Numbered from the stretch's first letter, positions 36,531 through 45,982 are shown. The stretch: DNA of 64,000 nucleotides from CAYRUD01 sp964427425 (GCA_964427425.1 CAYRUD010000007.1:4017-68016), one strand, 5' to 3'. The notes: generated by a model from the letters alone, not told the origin. A program made the numbers and translations.

Positions 36531-37622
36531 ATGAATAGACAATGGGTTCTGTCTTTAGCTGTATTGAGTGTCTATTTTCTGAAGCTCGCTAATCTATATA
36601 GTACAATACCCTCCTCGCTCTCAAGAGCTCCACTTCTTGATGGGCAAGGCTGTATTATCAACTCTCAGCTCATTCAATTAAAAGGGCCGCAGCATCCTTA
36701 CAATGCCTCGCTTCAGTGGGATAATACAAGAAAGCAATACATCCTTATCTTCAGAGAGGATTTAAAAGGAAAAGATTTCTCGGTTCCGCGTGGGGCAAGA
36801 TTAGGGATCGCTCTCTTAAGTAAGCGTTTCGAGCAAGTCGGGGATTGTCAGTACCCAATTTTTCAGCAATTTGGCCCTTTTGTGGAGGATCCTCGGCTCT
36901 TCTATACCAATGGCGCGCTATATACACTCTACTATGTCTATCCTCCAGGTAAAAGCGTTTCCCCTTGTTTTGTTCGACTTGATGAGAAGACTTTTCAGCC
37001 ACAGGCAACTTATTTGGCCTCAAGTGGGGCGATGCCTCAGAAAAATTGGATTCCCTTAATAGATGAAGCCATTGTGCAAGAGAAAATTCCTGTGATTACA
37101 AGGTTATTTCCTCTCACCTTGACCTCATTTGTTCGAGGCGTTGATGGGTGCATGAGCCCTTCATCAGAGGAGACATCAGACATTATCTCAATATCTCAAC
37201 CATCACACTGGAAGTGGGGAAAAATCTCGGGAGGGACACACGCTATTCGACTCAAAAGCGGGTATTATCTGGCTTTCTTCCATAGCTGGTTTTTGACGAG
37301 CGCAAAGAAGCGACTTTATGTTATGGGAGCATGTCTGTTAGATAAAAATTACCCATACACTCCTAAGAAGCTATCGCCATATCCGATCATCTGGTCAGAC
37401 ATATATGAGAATAAAGTCAATGGCTTAAGAGGCCCTGTTTTCTCAAGAAGATGGGCAAGAAATTTAGATCGCGTGATCTTTCCAACAGGGCTTGTTGTGA
37501 AGAGGCTAAAAAATGAGAAAGAAGTAGCCATAGTCACATGTGGAGAGAATGACAATTCAATTCGTGTTCTTACATTTGATCTTAGGAAGCTTTTGTCTTC
37601 ATTGATTCCTACAAGGGAATGA
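36531..37622 (+). CDS. Leader-bearing GH130/GT108-like five-bladed propeller protein (copy 1)
   Basis: 363 residues. Leader MNRQWVLSLAVLSVYFLKLA. The rest shows the propeller motifs of the GH130 mannoside-phosphorylase clan and its relative GT108: FVEDPRLFYTNGALYTLYY, KNWIPL, KWGKISGGTHAI, YYLAFFHSW, YVMGACL, VIFPTGLVV and VTCGENDNSIRV. These blades carry acidic and phosphate-binding residues in characterised mannoside phosphorylases; in GT108 they act as transferases. Which reaction this one performs is not readable. It is paralogous to 39864-40952. AGAGGA lies 11 bases before the start. Confidence 0.75.
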   Translation: MNRQWVLSLAVLSVYFLKLANLYSTIPSSLSRAPLLDGQGCIINSQLIQLKGPQHPYNASLQWDNTRKQYILIFREDLKGKDFSVPRGARLGIALLSKRFEQVGDCQYPIFQQFGPFVEDPRLFYTNGALYTLYYVYPPGKSVSPCFVRLDEKTFQPQATYLASSGAMPQKNWIPLIDEAIVQEKIPVITRLFPLTLTSFVRGVDGCMSPSSEETSDIISISQPSHWKWGKISGGTHAIRLKSGYYLAFFHSWFLTSAKKRLYVMGACLLDKNYPYTPKKLSPYPIIWSDIYENKVNGLRGPVFSRRWARNLDRVIFPTGLVVKRLKNEKEVAIVTCGENDNSIRVLTFDLRKLLSSLIPTRE

Positions 37623-37804
37623 AATAGGTCTCTAAGCGAGGCAATACTGCGAAAGCGTTTCTTCATTTCGTGTATCAACAATTTCATTGAAAAATATAGA
37701 GGAGGAAGAAGAAAAGGAATAGCGCCCTCATAGTTTATAGACAGCTGATGTGTGTTTTGAAAAGAGATAGCCAAGTGAATAGTGTTAAAAAAGGTGCTCA
37801 AGAC

Positions 37805-38734
37805 ATGGCGAGACTTCTGTTTACGTTCTTTCTTCTTCTTTCAAGTTTCATCTATTGTGGCGTTGAGGACTACCTTAAACTGCCTGTGAATAAGCCTCAA
37901 GAAGGTCATTCAATTGCAAATGTTGATTATATTTATACGATTAACCTTGATGAACGGCCCGAAAAATTTCAGCACTGTGTTGAGGAGCTGAAAGAATACG
38001 GGATTACACCTTATCGATTCTCTGCCGTTAATGGTTGGAAGCTCCCTCAAGAAGCATTTGATGGTCTCGGGATCAAGTTCAATCCAGTAACAATGTCGTC
38101 AGGGATGTGGGGGACTTCGTACTTGCCCGGTGAGAGAGGGCCTCATCATGAAATTATGTCTGTTCCAGGTCGATCTTATTTTTGTCATTGCATGTCAAAA
38201 GGAGCTATAGGAATTGTATTAAGCCATCTTTCGATTCTCCAGGATGCATATGATTCAGGCTACGAGACAATCTGGGTTATGGAAGATGATATCGAAGTCA
38301 TAAGAAATCCTCATGAAATTTCGCAAGCTATAGAAGAACTAGATGCCGTCGTTGGAAAGACAGGATGGGATATCCTTTTTACTGACAAAGATACCAAGGA
38401 TAAAAATGGGAACTACGTGCTTTGTTTAGGATACGCTCTTCGCCCTAATTTCAATCCACTGAATCCTGAAAAGTTTGCTCAGCGAACAATGATTCATCCA
38501 AAGTTTTGGAAAATCGGCGCACGTTATGGAGCCTATTCAATGATTGTACGACGGTCTGGAATGAAGAAAATATTGGACTTCATAAAGACATACGGAGTGT
38601 TTTTGCCATTCGATATGGAATATTATCTCCCTAATGATATGAGCATCTACACTGTCACGTCAGATATAGTCTCAACATTGCCACAGGCTCTTTCAGATAA
38701 TGGAAGTCCAGGGTATCTCCAAAGGATTAAATAG
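37805..38734 (+). CDS. Leader-bearing GT25 family glycosyltransferase (copy 1)
   Basis: 309 residues from ATG 37805, giving leader MARLLFTFFLLLSSFIYCG; an ATG-less upstream extension to 37748 would hide it. GT25 signatures: IYTINLDERPEKFQ at the start of the GT-A domain, AVNGW, then GAIGIVLSHLSILQDAYDSG and WVMEDDIEVI, where E-D-D is the metal-binding motif. GT25 includes LPS galactosyltransferases and the collagen hydroxylysine galactosyltransferases of animals and giant viruses. There is a copy at 42656-43498. Confidence 0.85.
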   Translation: MARLLFTFFLLLSSFIYCGVEDYLKLPVNKPQEGHSIANVDYIYTINLDERPEKFQHCVEELKEYGITPYRFSAVNGWKLPQEAFDGLGIKFNPVTMSSGMWGTSYLPGERGPHHEIMSVPGRSYFCHCMSKGAIGIVLSHLSILQDAYDSGYETIWVMEDDIEVIRNPHEISQAIEELDAVVGKTGWDILFTDKDTKDKNGNYVLCLGYALRPNFNPLNPEKFAQRTMIHPKFWKIGARYGAYSMIVRRSGMKKILDFIKTYGVFLPFDMEYYLPNDMSIYTVTSDIVSTLPQALSDNGSPGYLQRIK

Positions 38735-38777
38735 TGTTAATTAATATTTTAATAAAAAATAATTAACATCTTCTACA

Positions 38778-38815
38778 ACTGGGCTTAAAGCTGATTAAAG
38801 TGCTTTTAAGCCCAG
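38778..38815. terminator. Hairpin after GT25 copy 1
   Basis: ACTGGGCTTAAAGC pairs with GCTTTTAAGCCCAGT (one bulge) around a 9-10-base loop, 44 bases after the stop. Confidence 0.5.
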
Positions 38816-38955
38816 TCTATCACATGTTGTGCAATCATATTTTTTGACAAAATATAACTTTTAGTGAGATATCCAACGCTCTTTTTATTTATTAGTTGAT
38901 ACTTCAAGTGATTGATTGACACGAGTGACTGAAATAAATAGGGGAGATCCGTTCA

Positions 38956-39678
38956 ATGTCCTTAAGAATAGCAGCTACACCACTTTTTACGCCTTCTCAT
39001 CAATTCCTCAAGTTCTTCTTATTAGCTATATTGGCTTCATTTCATTTATCAGCGCATGATGACACTTCATGGACACAGTATAAGGACAGCACATTTTCTC
39101 AGATGACAACATTTCAAGGATGGTGTTCTCAGAGGAAAGCTGAGCGGATGATGGACCTTATTCATCAAGAAAGGCCTCTTTTATGTGTTGAAGTTGGTGT
39201 CTTTGGAGGAAGTTCGCTCTACCCAACTGCTGCAGCGCTTGAATTCAATAAGCAAGGCATTGTCTATGCAATTGACCCATGGTCCGTGGCTCCTTGTGTA
39301 GAGGGAATGGATACAATAAATGCCAATTGGTGGTCCCAAGTTGATTTGAACAAGATCATGAATGATTTCGTGTTTGGCATGCACCAACAGCTACTTGATC
39401 ATCGATACTGCCTTATGAGAATGACATCAAAGCAATCTGTCTCGTTCTTCAAAGATAAAACAATAGATATCATTCATATTGATGGAAATCACTCCGAAGA
39501 ATCAGCCCTGTTTGATGTGCAAAGCTGGCTTCCCAAAGTGAAAAAAGGAGGCTACATCTGGTTTGATGATGTTAACTGGCCACAAACGAGAAGAGCAGTA
39601 GAGTATCTTTATGATCACTGCGAGCTCGATCAGTCTTGCTCTGTTGAGGATACCTATCTTCTTTTCAAAAAAAACTGA
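38956..39678 (+). CDS. Leader-bearing class I SAM methyltransferase (copy 1)
   Basis: 240 residues; GGGGAG lies 8 bases before ATG 38956. The leader is MSLRIAATPLFTPSHQFLKF followed by FLLAILASFHLSA. The methyltransferase core follows the Methyltransf_24/CmcI pattern: LCVEVGVFGGSSLYPTA (SAM loop), VYAIDPWSV, IDIIHIDGNHSEESALFDVQSWLPKVKKGGYIWFDDV. Such enzymes O-methylate sugars or small molecules. The exported form would need SAM outside the cytoplasm, which is a difficulty for periplasmic activity and an argument for action in the host. Confidence 0.8.
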   Translation: MSLRIAATPLFTPSHQFLKFFLLAILASFHLSAHDDTSWTQYKDSTFSQMTTFQGWCSQRKAERMMDLIHQERPLLCVEVGVFGGSSLYPTAAALEFNKQGIVYAIDPWSVAPCVEGMDTINANWWSQVDLNKIMNDFVFGMHQQLLDHRYCLMRMTSKQSVSFFKDKTIDIIHIDGNHSEESALFDVQSWLPKVKKGGYIWFDDVNWPQTRRAVEYLYDHCELDQSCSVEDTYLLFKKN

Positions 39679-39863
39679 TAGTTTCGTGAGAGCAAGTCAA
39701 GTCTGACTTCCAAGCGGGAGGCGTTTCAAGAATAGTTTCTCTATGAAGAATTCTTGGTCGACTCTCAGCTCTGTAATTGATTGAGAAATGTGTATCTAAC
39801 TCATCGAAGTATCTGAGGGCTGAAAAGCTTCTTCTGATGTTGCCAAACCTACAAATTCGCACT

Positions 39864-40952
39864 ATGAAAAACCTTCTTCTTTTTGCAGCATTGCTCGCAT
39901 TTCCTCTAACAGCTTTTGCCCACTCTCATCCCGTCGGATATACAAAAGACATTAAAAAGGTAGTAGCATTCAAGAAATTTGGGGGGAGAAAAGGTTCTAG
40001 GATTGTTCTTCGCTCATTTCTCATTACTATTCCAGCTGTTCCCCATCCATATAATCCATCAATCCTTAAGAAAAAGGACGGATACCTTCTTGCTTTTCGC
40101 AATGACTGTGAGAAAGTCACAGAACGAGTGAGAACAGGAAGAGTTGGGCTTATTAAACTTGATCGTTCTTTCAAGCCTATGACAGCGACTTCAAAGATAC
40201 TTGATACTGAATGTAGCTCAGCAGAAGATCCTCGCCTGTTTACAATCGGAGGAAAAGCCTGTGTTGTCTATACCAAAGTGACCCAGTTTTTTCCAGTAAC
40301 GCTTGGGAACATAGGTATTACTCAATTTAATCCCAAGACGGGAGTCAGTGAGATCTCTAAGGATATGCTTTATAGAAAAGGCACTATGGAGAAAAACTGG
40401 ACCCCATTTGTTTACTCTAATCCTTCAGTTCCTCAAGAAGAGGCCTTTGTAATCTATTCATATGTTCCTCACATGATTTTTAAGGTTAAATATCCTTTGT
40501 CAGGTGAAGTTTCTATGGCGTATGAAAATGGGAAAGCAAGAGAGCTAAAGAAATGGCAGCGAAAGTGGGGGGAGATCCGAGGAGGCACTCCAGCAGTAAA
40601 AACTGCTCATGGCGACTATATTACTTTTTTCCATAGCTCTTTCATGTATAAAAAGTTGAGATACTATGTCATGGGTGCATTAGTCTTCGAGGGCAAGCCA
40701 CCATTCAGGATTAAGAAAATCTCAAAGAAGCCAATTCTCTTTAAAGGGATATATTCATCTCCTGTAACGAAAGACGTTTGGTTTTACCCACGAAGTTATT
40801 TGAGAGTCTTGTTTCCTGGGGGACTTGTGAAAGGGGAAGAAAAAGGACGGAAAGTCTTTTATGTCATCTGCGGTGAGAATGATGTTGCAATTCGAAATGT
40901 TGTTATCGATCAGAAGAGGTTGTTCAAATCGCTGATCGATGTTCACTATTAA
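39864..40952 (+). CDS. Leader-bearing GH130/GT108-like propeller protein (copy 2)
   Basis: 362 residues from ATG 39864, which starts an excellent signal peptide, MKNLLLFAALLAFPLTAFA with cleavage before HSHP. Upstream codons to 39777 are in frame but spoil the leader. Same blades as copy 1: PHPYNPSILKKKDGYLLAF, SSAEDPRLF, KNWTPF, KWGEIRGGTPAV, YITFFHSS, YVMGALVF, VLFPGGLV and VICGENDVAI. Divergence between the copies is high outside these motifs, so they are probably old paralogues with different acceptors. Confidence 0.75.
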   Translation: MKNLLLFAALLAFPLTAFAHSHPVGYTKDIKKVVAFKKFGGRKGSRIVLRSFLITIPAVPHPYNPSILKKKDGYLLAFRNDCEKVTERVRTGRVGLIKLDRSFKPMTATSKILDTECSSAEDPRLFTIGGKACVVYTKVTQFFPVTLGNIGITQFNPKTGVSEISKDMLYRKGTMEKNWTPFVYSNPSVPQEEAFVIYSYVPHMIFKVKYPLSGEVSMAYENGKARELKKWQRKWGEIRGGTPAVKTAHGDYITFFHSSFMYKKLRYYVMGALVFEGKPPFRIKKISKKPILFKGIYSSPVTKDVWFYPRSYLRVLFPGGLVKGEEKGRKVFYVICGENDVAIRNVVIDQKRLFKSLIDVHY

Positions 40953-41033
40953 TTTTGTTATAGTGTCATCATAGATTATAGCGGCTTTCAGTCGTGAGAT
41001 TATTCAAAAGAATTCTGCTTGCGCATATCACTT

Positions 41034-41065
41034 GTCCCTATACAGCTTTTAAACGGTATAGGGAC
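41034..41065. terminator. Bidirectional hairpin between convergent genes
   Basis: GTCCCTATAC and GTATAGGGAC form a perfect 10-bp stem, between the plus-strand propeller gene and the minus-strand GT2 gene. Confidence 0.55.
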
Positions 41066-41081
41066 GTCTGTTTCTAGATAA

Positions 41082-41957
41082 TTATTTCTTCTTATCTTTC
41101 CCAAAATCCGAGTTATTGAATAGATGCCCGATAAGTGGCTTATAAGGTGGCTTGCTACGAATATGATTTTCGAGCCGCGCTTTAGCAATAGCTTTTTTAG
41201 GAGTTTCCTTCCTAGCTGATCCCATATTGTATAACAATATTGCTTCAGGGATGAATCCGATATGTCTTTGAGTACTCATTTCAAGCATAGGAATGATAGC
41301 TGCTCGATCATCATCTGTATCGATGTATTGCCCATTTAATTTTAAATCATCATCACTAATTGATTGAAAGAGTTTTGCGTAGAACGAACGGATACGAGGG
41401 GAAATCCAGGTGTATTTCCTAATGAGATGATTGTGGGCTATAAGGTACTCAGGAAATGGCTTGCAGATAGAGCTGGAGTCTGTATTCCTTGGGGCAGTCT
41501 CATAATAGCCGTACGTCATCCATACATTAGGATCAGCATATGTGGAGGCTAATTTTTCAAAGATGTCTGTGTGAGAGAGAATAGCCGTATCATCGATCAA
41601 AACTATGATTTTCTTATCGGATAATCGCCGAATTAGAGAGCTCATGTTGGCAATCAATCCTCGATGAGTCGTGTTGTTTATAACAGTGACTTTTCCGTTA
41701 AGCTTATATTTCCGCACGCTCTCTTGTACTTTAAGAGCTGTATCATCAGTTGAGCCATCATTAATAAAGATACATTCCCATTTAGGATACTTTTGTAAGG
41801 AGAGAGAGTAGAAGTATCTCTCAATGAGGTGGCTACTATTGAAAGTCTGAGTAAGTACAACAAATTCCGATTTTTGGTTGGTTGTGGCCCAAACACGATT
41901 GCTTGACAGCAGAATGAGTAGTAAAGCGATTACTCGATATAGGGGTTGGAATAACAT
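41082..41957 (-). CDS. Leader-bearing GT2 family glycosyltransferase
   Basis: 291 residues from ATG 41957, behind AGAGGAAAG at about 11 bases; an ATG at 41990 adds 11 residues. The leader is MLFQPLYRVIALLLILLSS followed by NRVWA and the mature start TTNQ. GT-A core: EFVVLTQTFNSSHLIERYFYSL, CIFINDGSTDDTALKV (the nucleotide-binding D-G-S-x-D-D), and KKIIVLIDDTAILSH in place of a classic D-X-D. The C-terminal part has GQYIDTDDDRAAIIPMLEM, similar to GT2 galactosyl- or glucosyltransferases. Transcribed alone against its neighbours. Confidence 0.85.
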   Translation of the reverse strand: MLFQPLYRVIALLLILLSSNRVWATTNQKSEFVVLTQTFNSSHLIERYFYSLSLQKYPKWECIFINDGSTDDTALKVQESVRKYKLNGKVTVINNTTHRGLIANMSSLIRRLSDKKIIVLIDDTAILSHTDIFEKLASTYADPNVWMTYGYYETAPRNTDSSSICKPFPEYLIAHNHLIRKYTWISPRIRSFYAKLFQSISDDDLKLNGQYIDTDDDRAAIIPMLEMSTQRHIGFIPEAILLYNMGSARKETPKKAIAKARLENHIRSKPPYKPLIGHLFNNSDFGKDKKK

Positions 41958-41990
41958 AATCTTTATTGACTTTCCTCTTATCTTGATCAT

Positions 41991-42655
41991 CGGTGATTAA
42001 ATGTTTTTTGAAGAAGATAACTGAGAACACAACTAATAAAGAGACGTCTTACATGTCAAGTTTTCGTTTGAGGATAGCCATTCTTTTTTTTGATATGAAG
42101 GCCCTCGCTTTGGCTGTCTCGAATGTAAAACGATCACAGTTTTTGTCATGAGTTCATATTCTATATGAGTGCAGTATCTCGCCTTCGTCATTCAACATTG
42201 AATAGCAAAGTAGGCAACTGAGCGTTCAATAGTGCTAAAGTGATACAACGTCAAAGATAAAGCTAAATAGTCGTCTTAAGAGTAGCAAGAGCTGTAGCCT
42301 ACTTATAGTAAAAGGCTTAGATTTGGATTGGACAATTGTCGAATTAAATGTTTGATTATTATCAAAGACTGTTTTTTAATACCCAGGGCTATCTTTAGCG
42401 CCTTTCTAATAAAATTTAGTTTGTAAATTTAATTTTAATACAGGCCGTGTATTGCTCGCTGGCGTCAAACTCAATAGGTTCTTGATGGTCCTCTTAACAG
42501 TTTATCGTCAAATGACATGACTTCTATCCAAAGCCCGATTTCTTCATGTAAAAGAAAGGGTTGAATGAAAGAGCTGCGGTAAGAGGAGTTCTGGACAAGA
42601 GAGTTAAGAGAGGCAACTTCTTTTATTTGTCATACGTAAACTTTAAGGGATCGAG
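41991..42655. other. 665-base non-coding interval inside the glycan island
   Basis: I see no reading frame with a credible start and ribosome-binding site. It is A/T-rich with a short perfect palindrome GACAATTGTC at 42331-42340. It holds divergent promoters for the GT2 gene (minus) and the GT25-HAD pair (plus). Its length, large for this genome, may reflect a lost gene. Confidence 0.35.
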
Positions 42656-43498
42656 ATGAAACGGTTTACTCTTTCAACGCTTTTTATCTTACTTGTTAAA
42701 GGGTCGCTCATTTTCTCCACTTTTTTTCAAGCAGGCGAGACACCTGTCTTAGAATATATTGAAGAGATTACAGGAGATTTAAAAAAATCGCGCCTGAGAG
42801 GTGTTGATTGCATCTACGTTATCAATCTTGATACCCGTCCTGAGAAATGGATAAGGACAAAAAGGCTCTTTAATCATCAGGGGATCGTATGCAATAGAGT
42901 CAGTGCTGTTGATGGCCGCAAGTTTCATACTAGCAGTATTGATCGTATGCATGGCCCGTATATAAATAGAAGACGTCTTGGCCCGGGACAACTCGGTTGT
43001 TTATTGAGCCATCTTTCAATTTTAAATGATGCTCTCACTCGTGGTTATACAGTGATCTGGATTTGCGAGGATGATATTTACTTTAAGTCGAAGGCTCGTG
43101 TTTTACCTCAGTATCTTGATCGTTTAAACAAGATTGATCCGAAATGGGATGTTTTCTACACCGACCTGGACTCCAGGGTTGGAAAGAGAATATTGAAGTG
43201 TGACTATCAAGATCCTAGGCCAGGGCAAATTCTCCCGCCATTGAAAAGCATGGTGAAACGAAAAGCGGTTTCCAAAGAGATTTTACGGGTAGGGATGAGA
43301 TTCGGCACTCATTCATATTTTCTCTCTCAAAGAGGGATCAAGAAATTAATCAATTATTTTAAGCATGTCTATTTGTGGGCCCCAATTGATGTTGATATGC
43401 ACTATGTCCCAGGAATCAGAGAATACTGTCCCTCTAAAGATATGGTCATAGCTGGAGTGTATGGAGAAGGAACGGATACAGGTAGTTTAACTCAGTAA
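42656..43498 (+). CDS. Leader-bearing GT25 family glycosyltransferase (copy 2)
   Basis: 280 residues, leader MKRFTLSTLFILLVKGSLIF then STFFQA. GT25 motifs: IYVINLDTRPEKWIRTKRLF, RVSAVDGRKF, PGQLGCLLSHLSILNDALTRG, WICEDDIYF with the metal-binding E-D-D. Two thirds of these residues match copy 1 at 37805, but copy 2 lacks the roughly 40-residue insertion between the first and second motifs. It is followed after 13 bases by the HAD protein gene. Confidence 0.86.
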   Translation: MKRFTLSTLFILLVKGSLIFSTFFQAGETPVLEYIEEITGDLKKSRLRGVDCIYVINLDTRPEKWIRTKRLFNHQGIVCNRVSAVDGRKFHTSSIDRMHGPYINRRRLGPGQLGCLLSHLSILNDALTRGYTVIWICEDDIYFKSKARVLPQYLDRLNKIDPKWDVFYTDLDSRVGKRILKCDYQDPRPGQILPPLKSMVKRKAVSKEILRVGMRFGTHSYFLSQRGIKKLINYFKHVYLWAPIDVDMHYVPGIREYCPSKDMVIAGVYGEGTDTGSLTQ

Positions 43499-43511
43499 GG
43501 TCAATGCGTAT

Positions 43512-44978
43512 ATGGAAGCTGGAAAAATAATCCACAAGTTCTTGCGATGTTTCGTATGTATGTTCGTTTTTAGCGCTTTTATAGGCGATGTTGTGTATGC
43601 GGAGAATCAAGTCATCTCTAAAGGGTATCATCATAAGAGAGAGTACAGAAGGAAAAAGAAGAAAGCAAAGCGGCCACAAGTTAGATCATTTGATGTATTT
43701 GACACATTAGTCGCACGCATTCATAAGGATCCTACTTCTGTTTTCGATTTGGTGGAGAATGGGTTTCCTTTCCCAAATTTTAAGAAACTGAGAATGGAGG
43801 CTGAAGCACAATGTAGAGGTTCTCTTGATCAGATATATCAGAAATTTATGGAACTTACTGGTATTGATGAAGGGACGGCTCAGAGTCTTAGGGCTTATGA
43901 ATTTAACTGCGAAAAGCAAAATCTCTTTGCCATCCAGAAGAACATATCAAAGGTGAGAGACGGTGACATTCTCATAACAGATACGTACTATACGAAAGAA
44001 GAAATTGCTGAACTACTAAGATCCGTTGGTCTCAATAAACGCGTGGAAATCTTTGCAAGTTATGGAGGAAAGTACTCAGGGGCGATCTGGCCCGTTGTTG
44101 AAAGCCGTTACTCGATCGTAGAGCATTTAGGAGATAACCTACACTCGGATATTCGCTCCGCGAAAAGGCATAAAATAACCGCTAAACATACAAATGAATC
44201 AGAATACACGCGGCAAGAAGCGCTTTTAGCACAATTCAATCAATCGGGTATTGCAAACCTGATGAGATATCTTCGCTTACGTAACCCCTACAATGAGAAG
44301 ACAACGAAACACAGGATCTGGGAAGAGCAGTCACAATATAATGTTCCAATACTCGTTCTCGCATCGCTCTATGTGAACGATTACAGTTTGGCGAACAATA
44401 AGACGCGGGTTTTATTCTCTTCAAGAGACTGCTGCCATTGGATAAAAATCTTCTCAAAGATGTTCCCTCAATATGAGTCAGTTTATTTTCATACTTCAAG
44501 GCATCTTTATAGGAATCCTACTCCTTCATATATTGAGTATGTAAATAGCCTTTATGATGAGCATACTCTCCTAGTAGATAGTCAAGGAACAGGAGTGTCA
44601 TCCACAACATTTTTTAAAAATTATCTTCAAACAGACGTCGATTCTATATTTATCGTTATTGCAGGTGGCAGAGGAAAAGCAATGGCGTATAATATGGGCC
44701 ACTCAATTGAGCTTGTCAACTATGCGCTTGAGGGGACATTGGTTGGATTTGAGAACGGCTTGCCCATAAGAGCTAATCCTGAGTATGAGTTAAGAAAAGT
44801 TCGGCCCGCTCATAAATGTATAGATATGGCAGTACTGACGCTGCCTTTATTCGAATATACTACCTACAACGATGAACTCATGAAAAAGCTTTTGAAAAGG
44901 CTTGGAAGACACACATCAGTGCTCCATGAGACTGTTCGCCACCAAGACGAGCATATCCCACCTTCAAGACGTAAATAA
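43512..44978 (+). CDS. Leader-bearing HAD-like protein
   Basis: 488 residues. The N-terminus MEAGKIIHKFLRCFVCMFVF with FIGDVVYA is a leader, then a basic spacer (KREYRRKKKKAKR). A HAD domain follows: VRSFDVFDTLVARIHKDP (motif I with D-x-F-D-T), a helical cap, DGDILITDTYYTKEE (motif II T/S region) and VEHLGDNLHSDIRSAKRH (motif III/IV G-D-x-x-x-S-D). The C-terminal 220 residues are seen next to HAD modules in capsule and glycan clusters, with unknown role. Possible sugar-phosphate phosphatase. Translationally linked to GT25 copy 2. Confidence 0.78.
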   Translation: MEAGKIIHKFLRCFVCMFVFSAFIGDVVYAENQVISKGYHHKREYRRKKKKAKRPQVRSFDVFDTLVARIHKDPTSVFDLVENGFPFPNFKKLRMEAEAQCRGSLDQIYQKFMELTGIDEGTAQSLRAYEFNCEKQNLFAIQKNISKVRDGDILITDTYYTKEEIAELLRSVGLNKRVEIFASYGGKYSGAIWPVVESRYSIVEHLGDNLHSDIRSAKRHKITAKHTNESEYTRQEALLAQFNQSGIANLMRYLRLRNPYNEKTTKHRIWEEQSQYNVPILVLASLYVNDYSLANNKTRVLFSSRDCCHWIKIFSKMFPQYESVYFHTSRHLYRNPTPSYIEYVNSLYDEHTLLVDSQGTGVSSTTFFKNYLQTDVDSIFIVIAGGRGKAMAYNMGHSIELVNYALEGTLVGFENGLPIRANPEYELRKVRPAHKCIDMAVLTLPLFEYTTYNDELMKKLLKRLGRHTSVLHETVRHQDEHIPPSRRK

Positions 44979-45001
44979 GAGCGAATAAATGAAGATGGCA
45001 A

Positions 45002-45029
45002 AGGGGATCTTTCGTATGAAAGATCCCCT
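45002..45029. terminator. Perfect 12-bp hairpin between convergent genes
   Basis: AGGGGATCTTTC-GTAT-GAAAGATCCCCT, 24 bases past the HAD gene and facing the minus-strand methyltransferase. Confidence 0.6.
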
Positions 45030-45084
45030 CTAGATTATAAGTGCTTTTGCATGTGTCTCTGGATACGGATTCTTATAGAATCAG

Positions 45085-45786
45085 CTACTTTCCTTTCTTT
45101 CGAATCACAGCGAGGCATTTTTCGCCGTATCGCGCAGAGTCGTAATACTCGATGGAGCCGACTTGGCTTACAGCAGCATTAATCTCTTTTTGAGATACAC
45201 CTGGAAGAGAAAACGATTCGTTGTTGATCAGCTTGTCTAGCACGGCTCTTGTTTTAAGAACCATTGGAGGTTCATCCCATGGTTGGTAATGAAGATCTTC
45301 TATGACATAAAAGCCATCAGATTTAATAGTGGAAAAAAGATTAACAAAGGTGATTTGCTGATCGAATGACGCGTGTGATCCATCATCGATAAGAATATCT
45401 AATTTATTCTTAAATTTTTTTGCGCATTGATCGAGAAAGGCAGCTTTTGATTGATCTCCAATAATAATATTAACGCGACGGTGAGAGAAACTCTGAGGTA
45501 CGATATCTACTCCAAAGATTTTAGCTTTTGGAAAATAATCTAACCACATGCGAAGGGATGCGCAATCAGTGCGATTTTCTCTATTTAGGCCAATCTCCAT
45601 GATTTTCAACTTTTTGGTTCTTAACTTACTAAATAAGCGTTCATAGTGGCGCGTATAATGGTGCGCGCAGGCGTATTCAGTGCCTTTATCCGAGGAATAT
45701 TTATTCGCAATATCAGTTAAGTTTTCGGCAAAAAGACATAAAGGCGAAATGAGTGCATACGTGAGTATCAATCGGCATAAATTCAT
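45085..45786 (-). CDS. Leader-bearing class I SAM methyltransferase (copy 2, MycE/TylF-like)
   Basis: 233 residues. The leader is MNLCRLILTYALISPLCLFA, with cleavage before ENLTD. The core begins IANKYSSDKGTEYACAHHYTRHYE, a stretch typical of the macrocin/mycinamicin O-methyltransferase group, then LKIMEIGLN (SAM loop), IFGVDIVPQ, DILIDDGSHASFDQQITFVNLF and the D-D-G-S-H metal-site motif. These characterised relatives methylate sugar hydroxyls with Mg2+. AGAGGG lies about 9 bases upstream of the start. Confidence 0.82.
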   Translation of the reverse strand: MNLCRLILTYALISPLCLFAENLTDIANKYSSDKGTEYACAHHYTRHYERLFSKLRTKKLKIMEIGLNRENRTDCASLRMWLDYFPKAKIFGVDIVPQSFSHRRVNIIIGDQSKAAFLDQCAKKFKNKLDILIDDGSHASFDQQITFVNLFSTIKSDGFYVIEDLHYQPWDEPPMVLKTRAVLDKLINNESFSLPGVSQKEINAAVSQVGSIEYYDSARYGEKCLAVIRKKGK

Positions 45787-45923
45787 GTGACTTGCCCTCT
45801 ATCAGAATTGTGAGCTTTGGGATTTAACGTGTTTAGGCTTTAAGATCTTACAAAAGGGTTTATCACACTCAAATTACATAAAGCAAGTCTTGCTGGGGAA
45901 GTAAAGAAATTTTTCGCTCAAAG

Positions 45924-45954
45924 GAGCAGGAAGACGGGGTTTAGACTCCTGCTC
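45924..45954 (-). terminator. Hairpin after the GT32 gene
   Basis: GAGCAGGA and TCCTGCTC, an 8-bp stem with a 15-base loop, just past the minus-strand stop. Confidence 0.4.
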
Positions 45955-45982
45955 ACTTTGTTAGATGGAGAAGAAGAATCTC

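Noticed and set aside
45002..45029. The 12-bp hairpin as a site-specific recombination or attachment site
   Set aside because: Placement just after a stop between convergent genes, as with the hairpins at 41034, 54958 and 55012, is that of a terminator.
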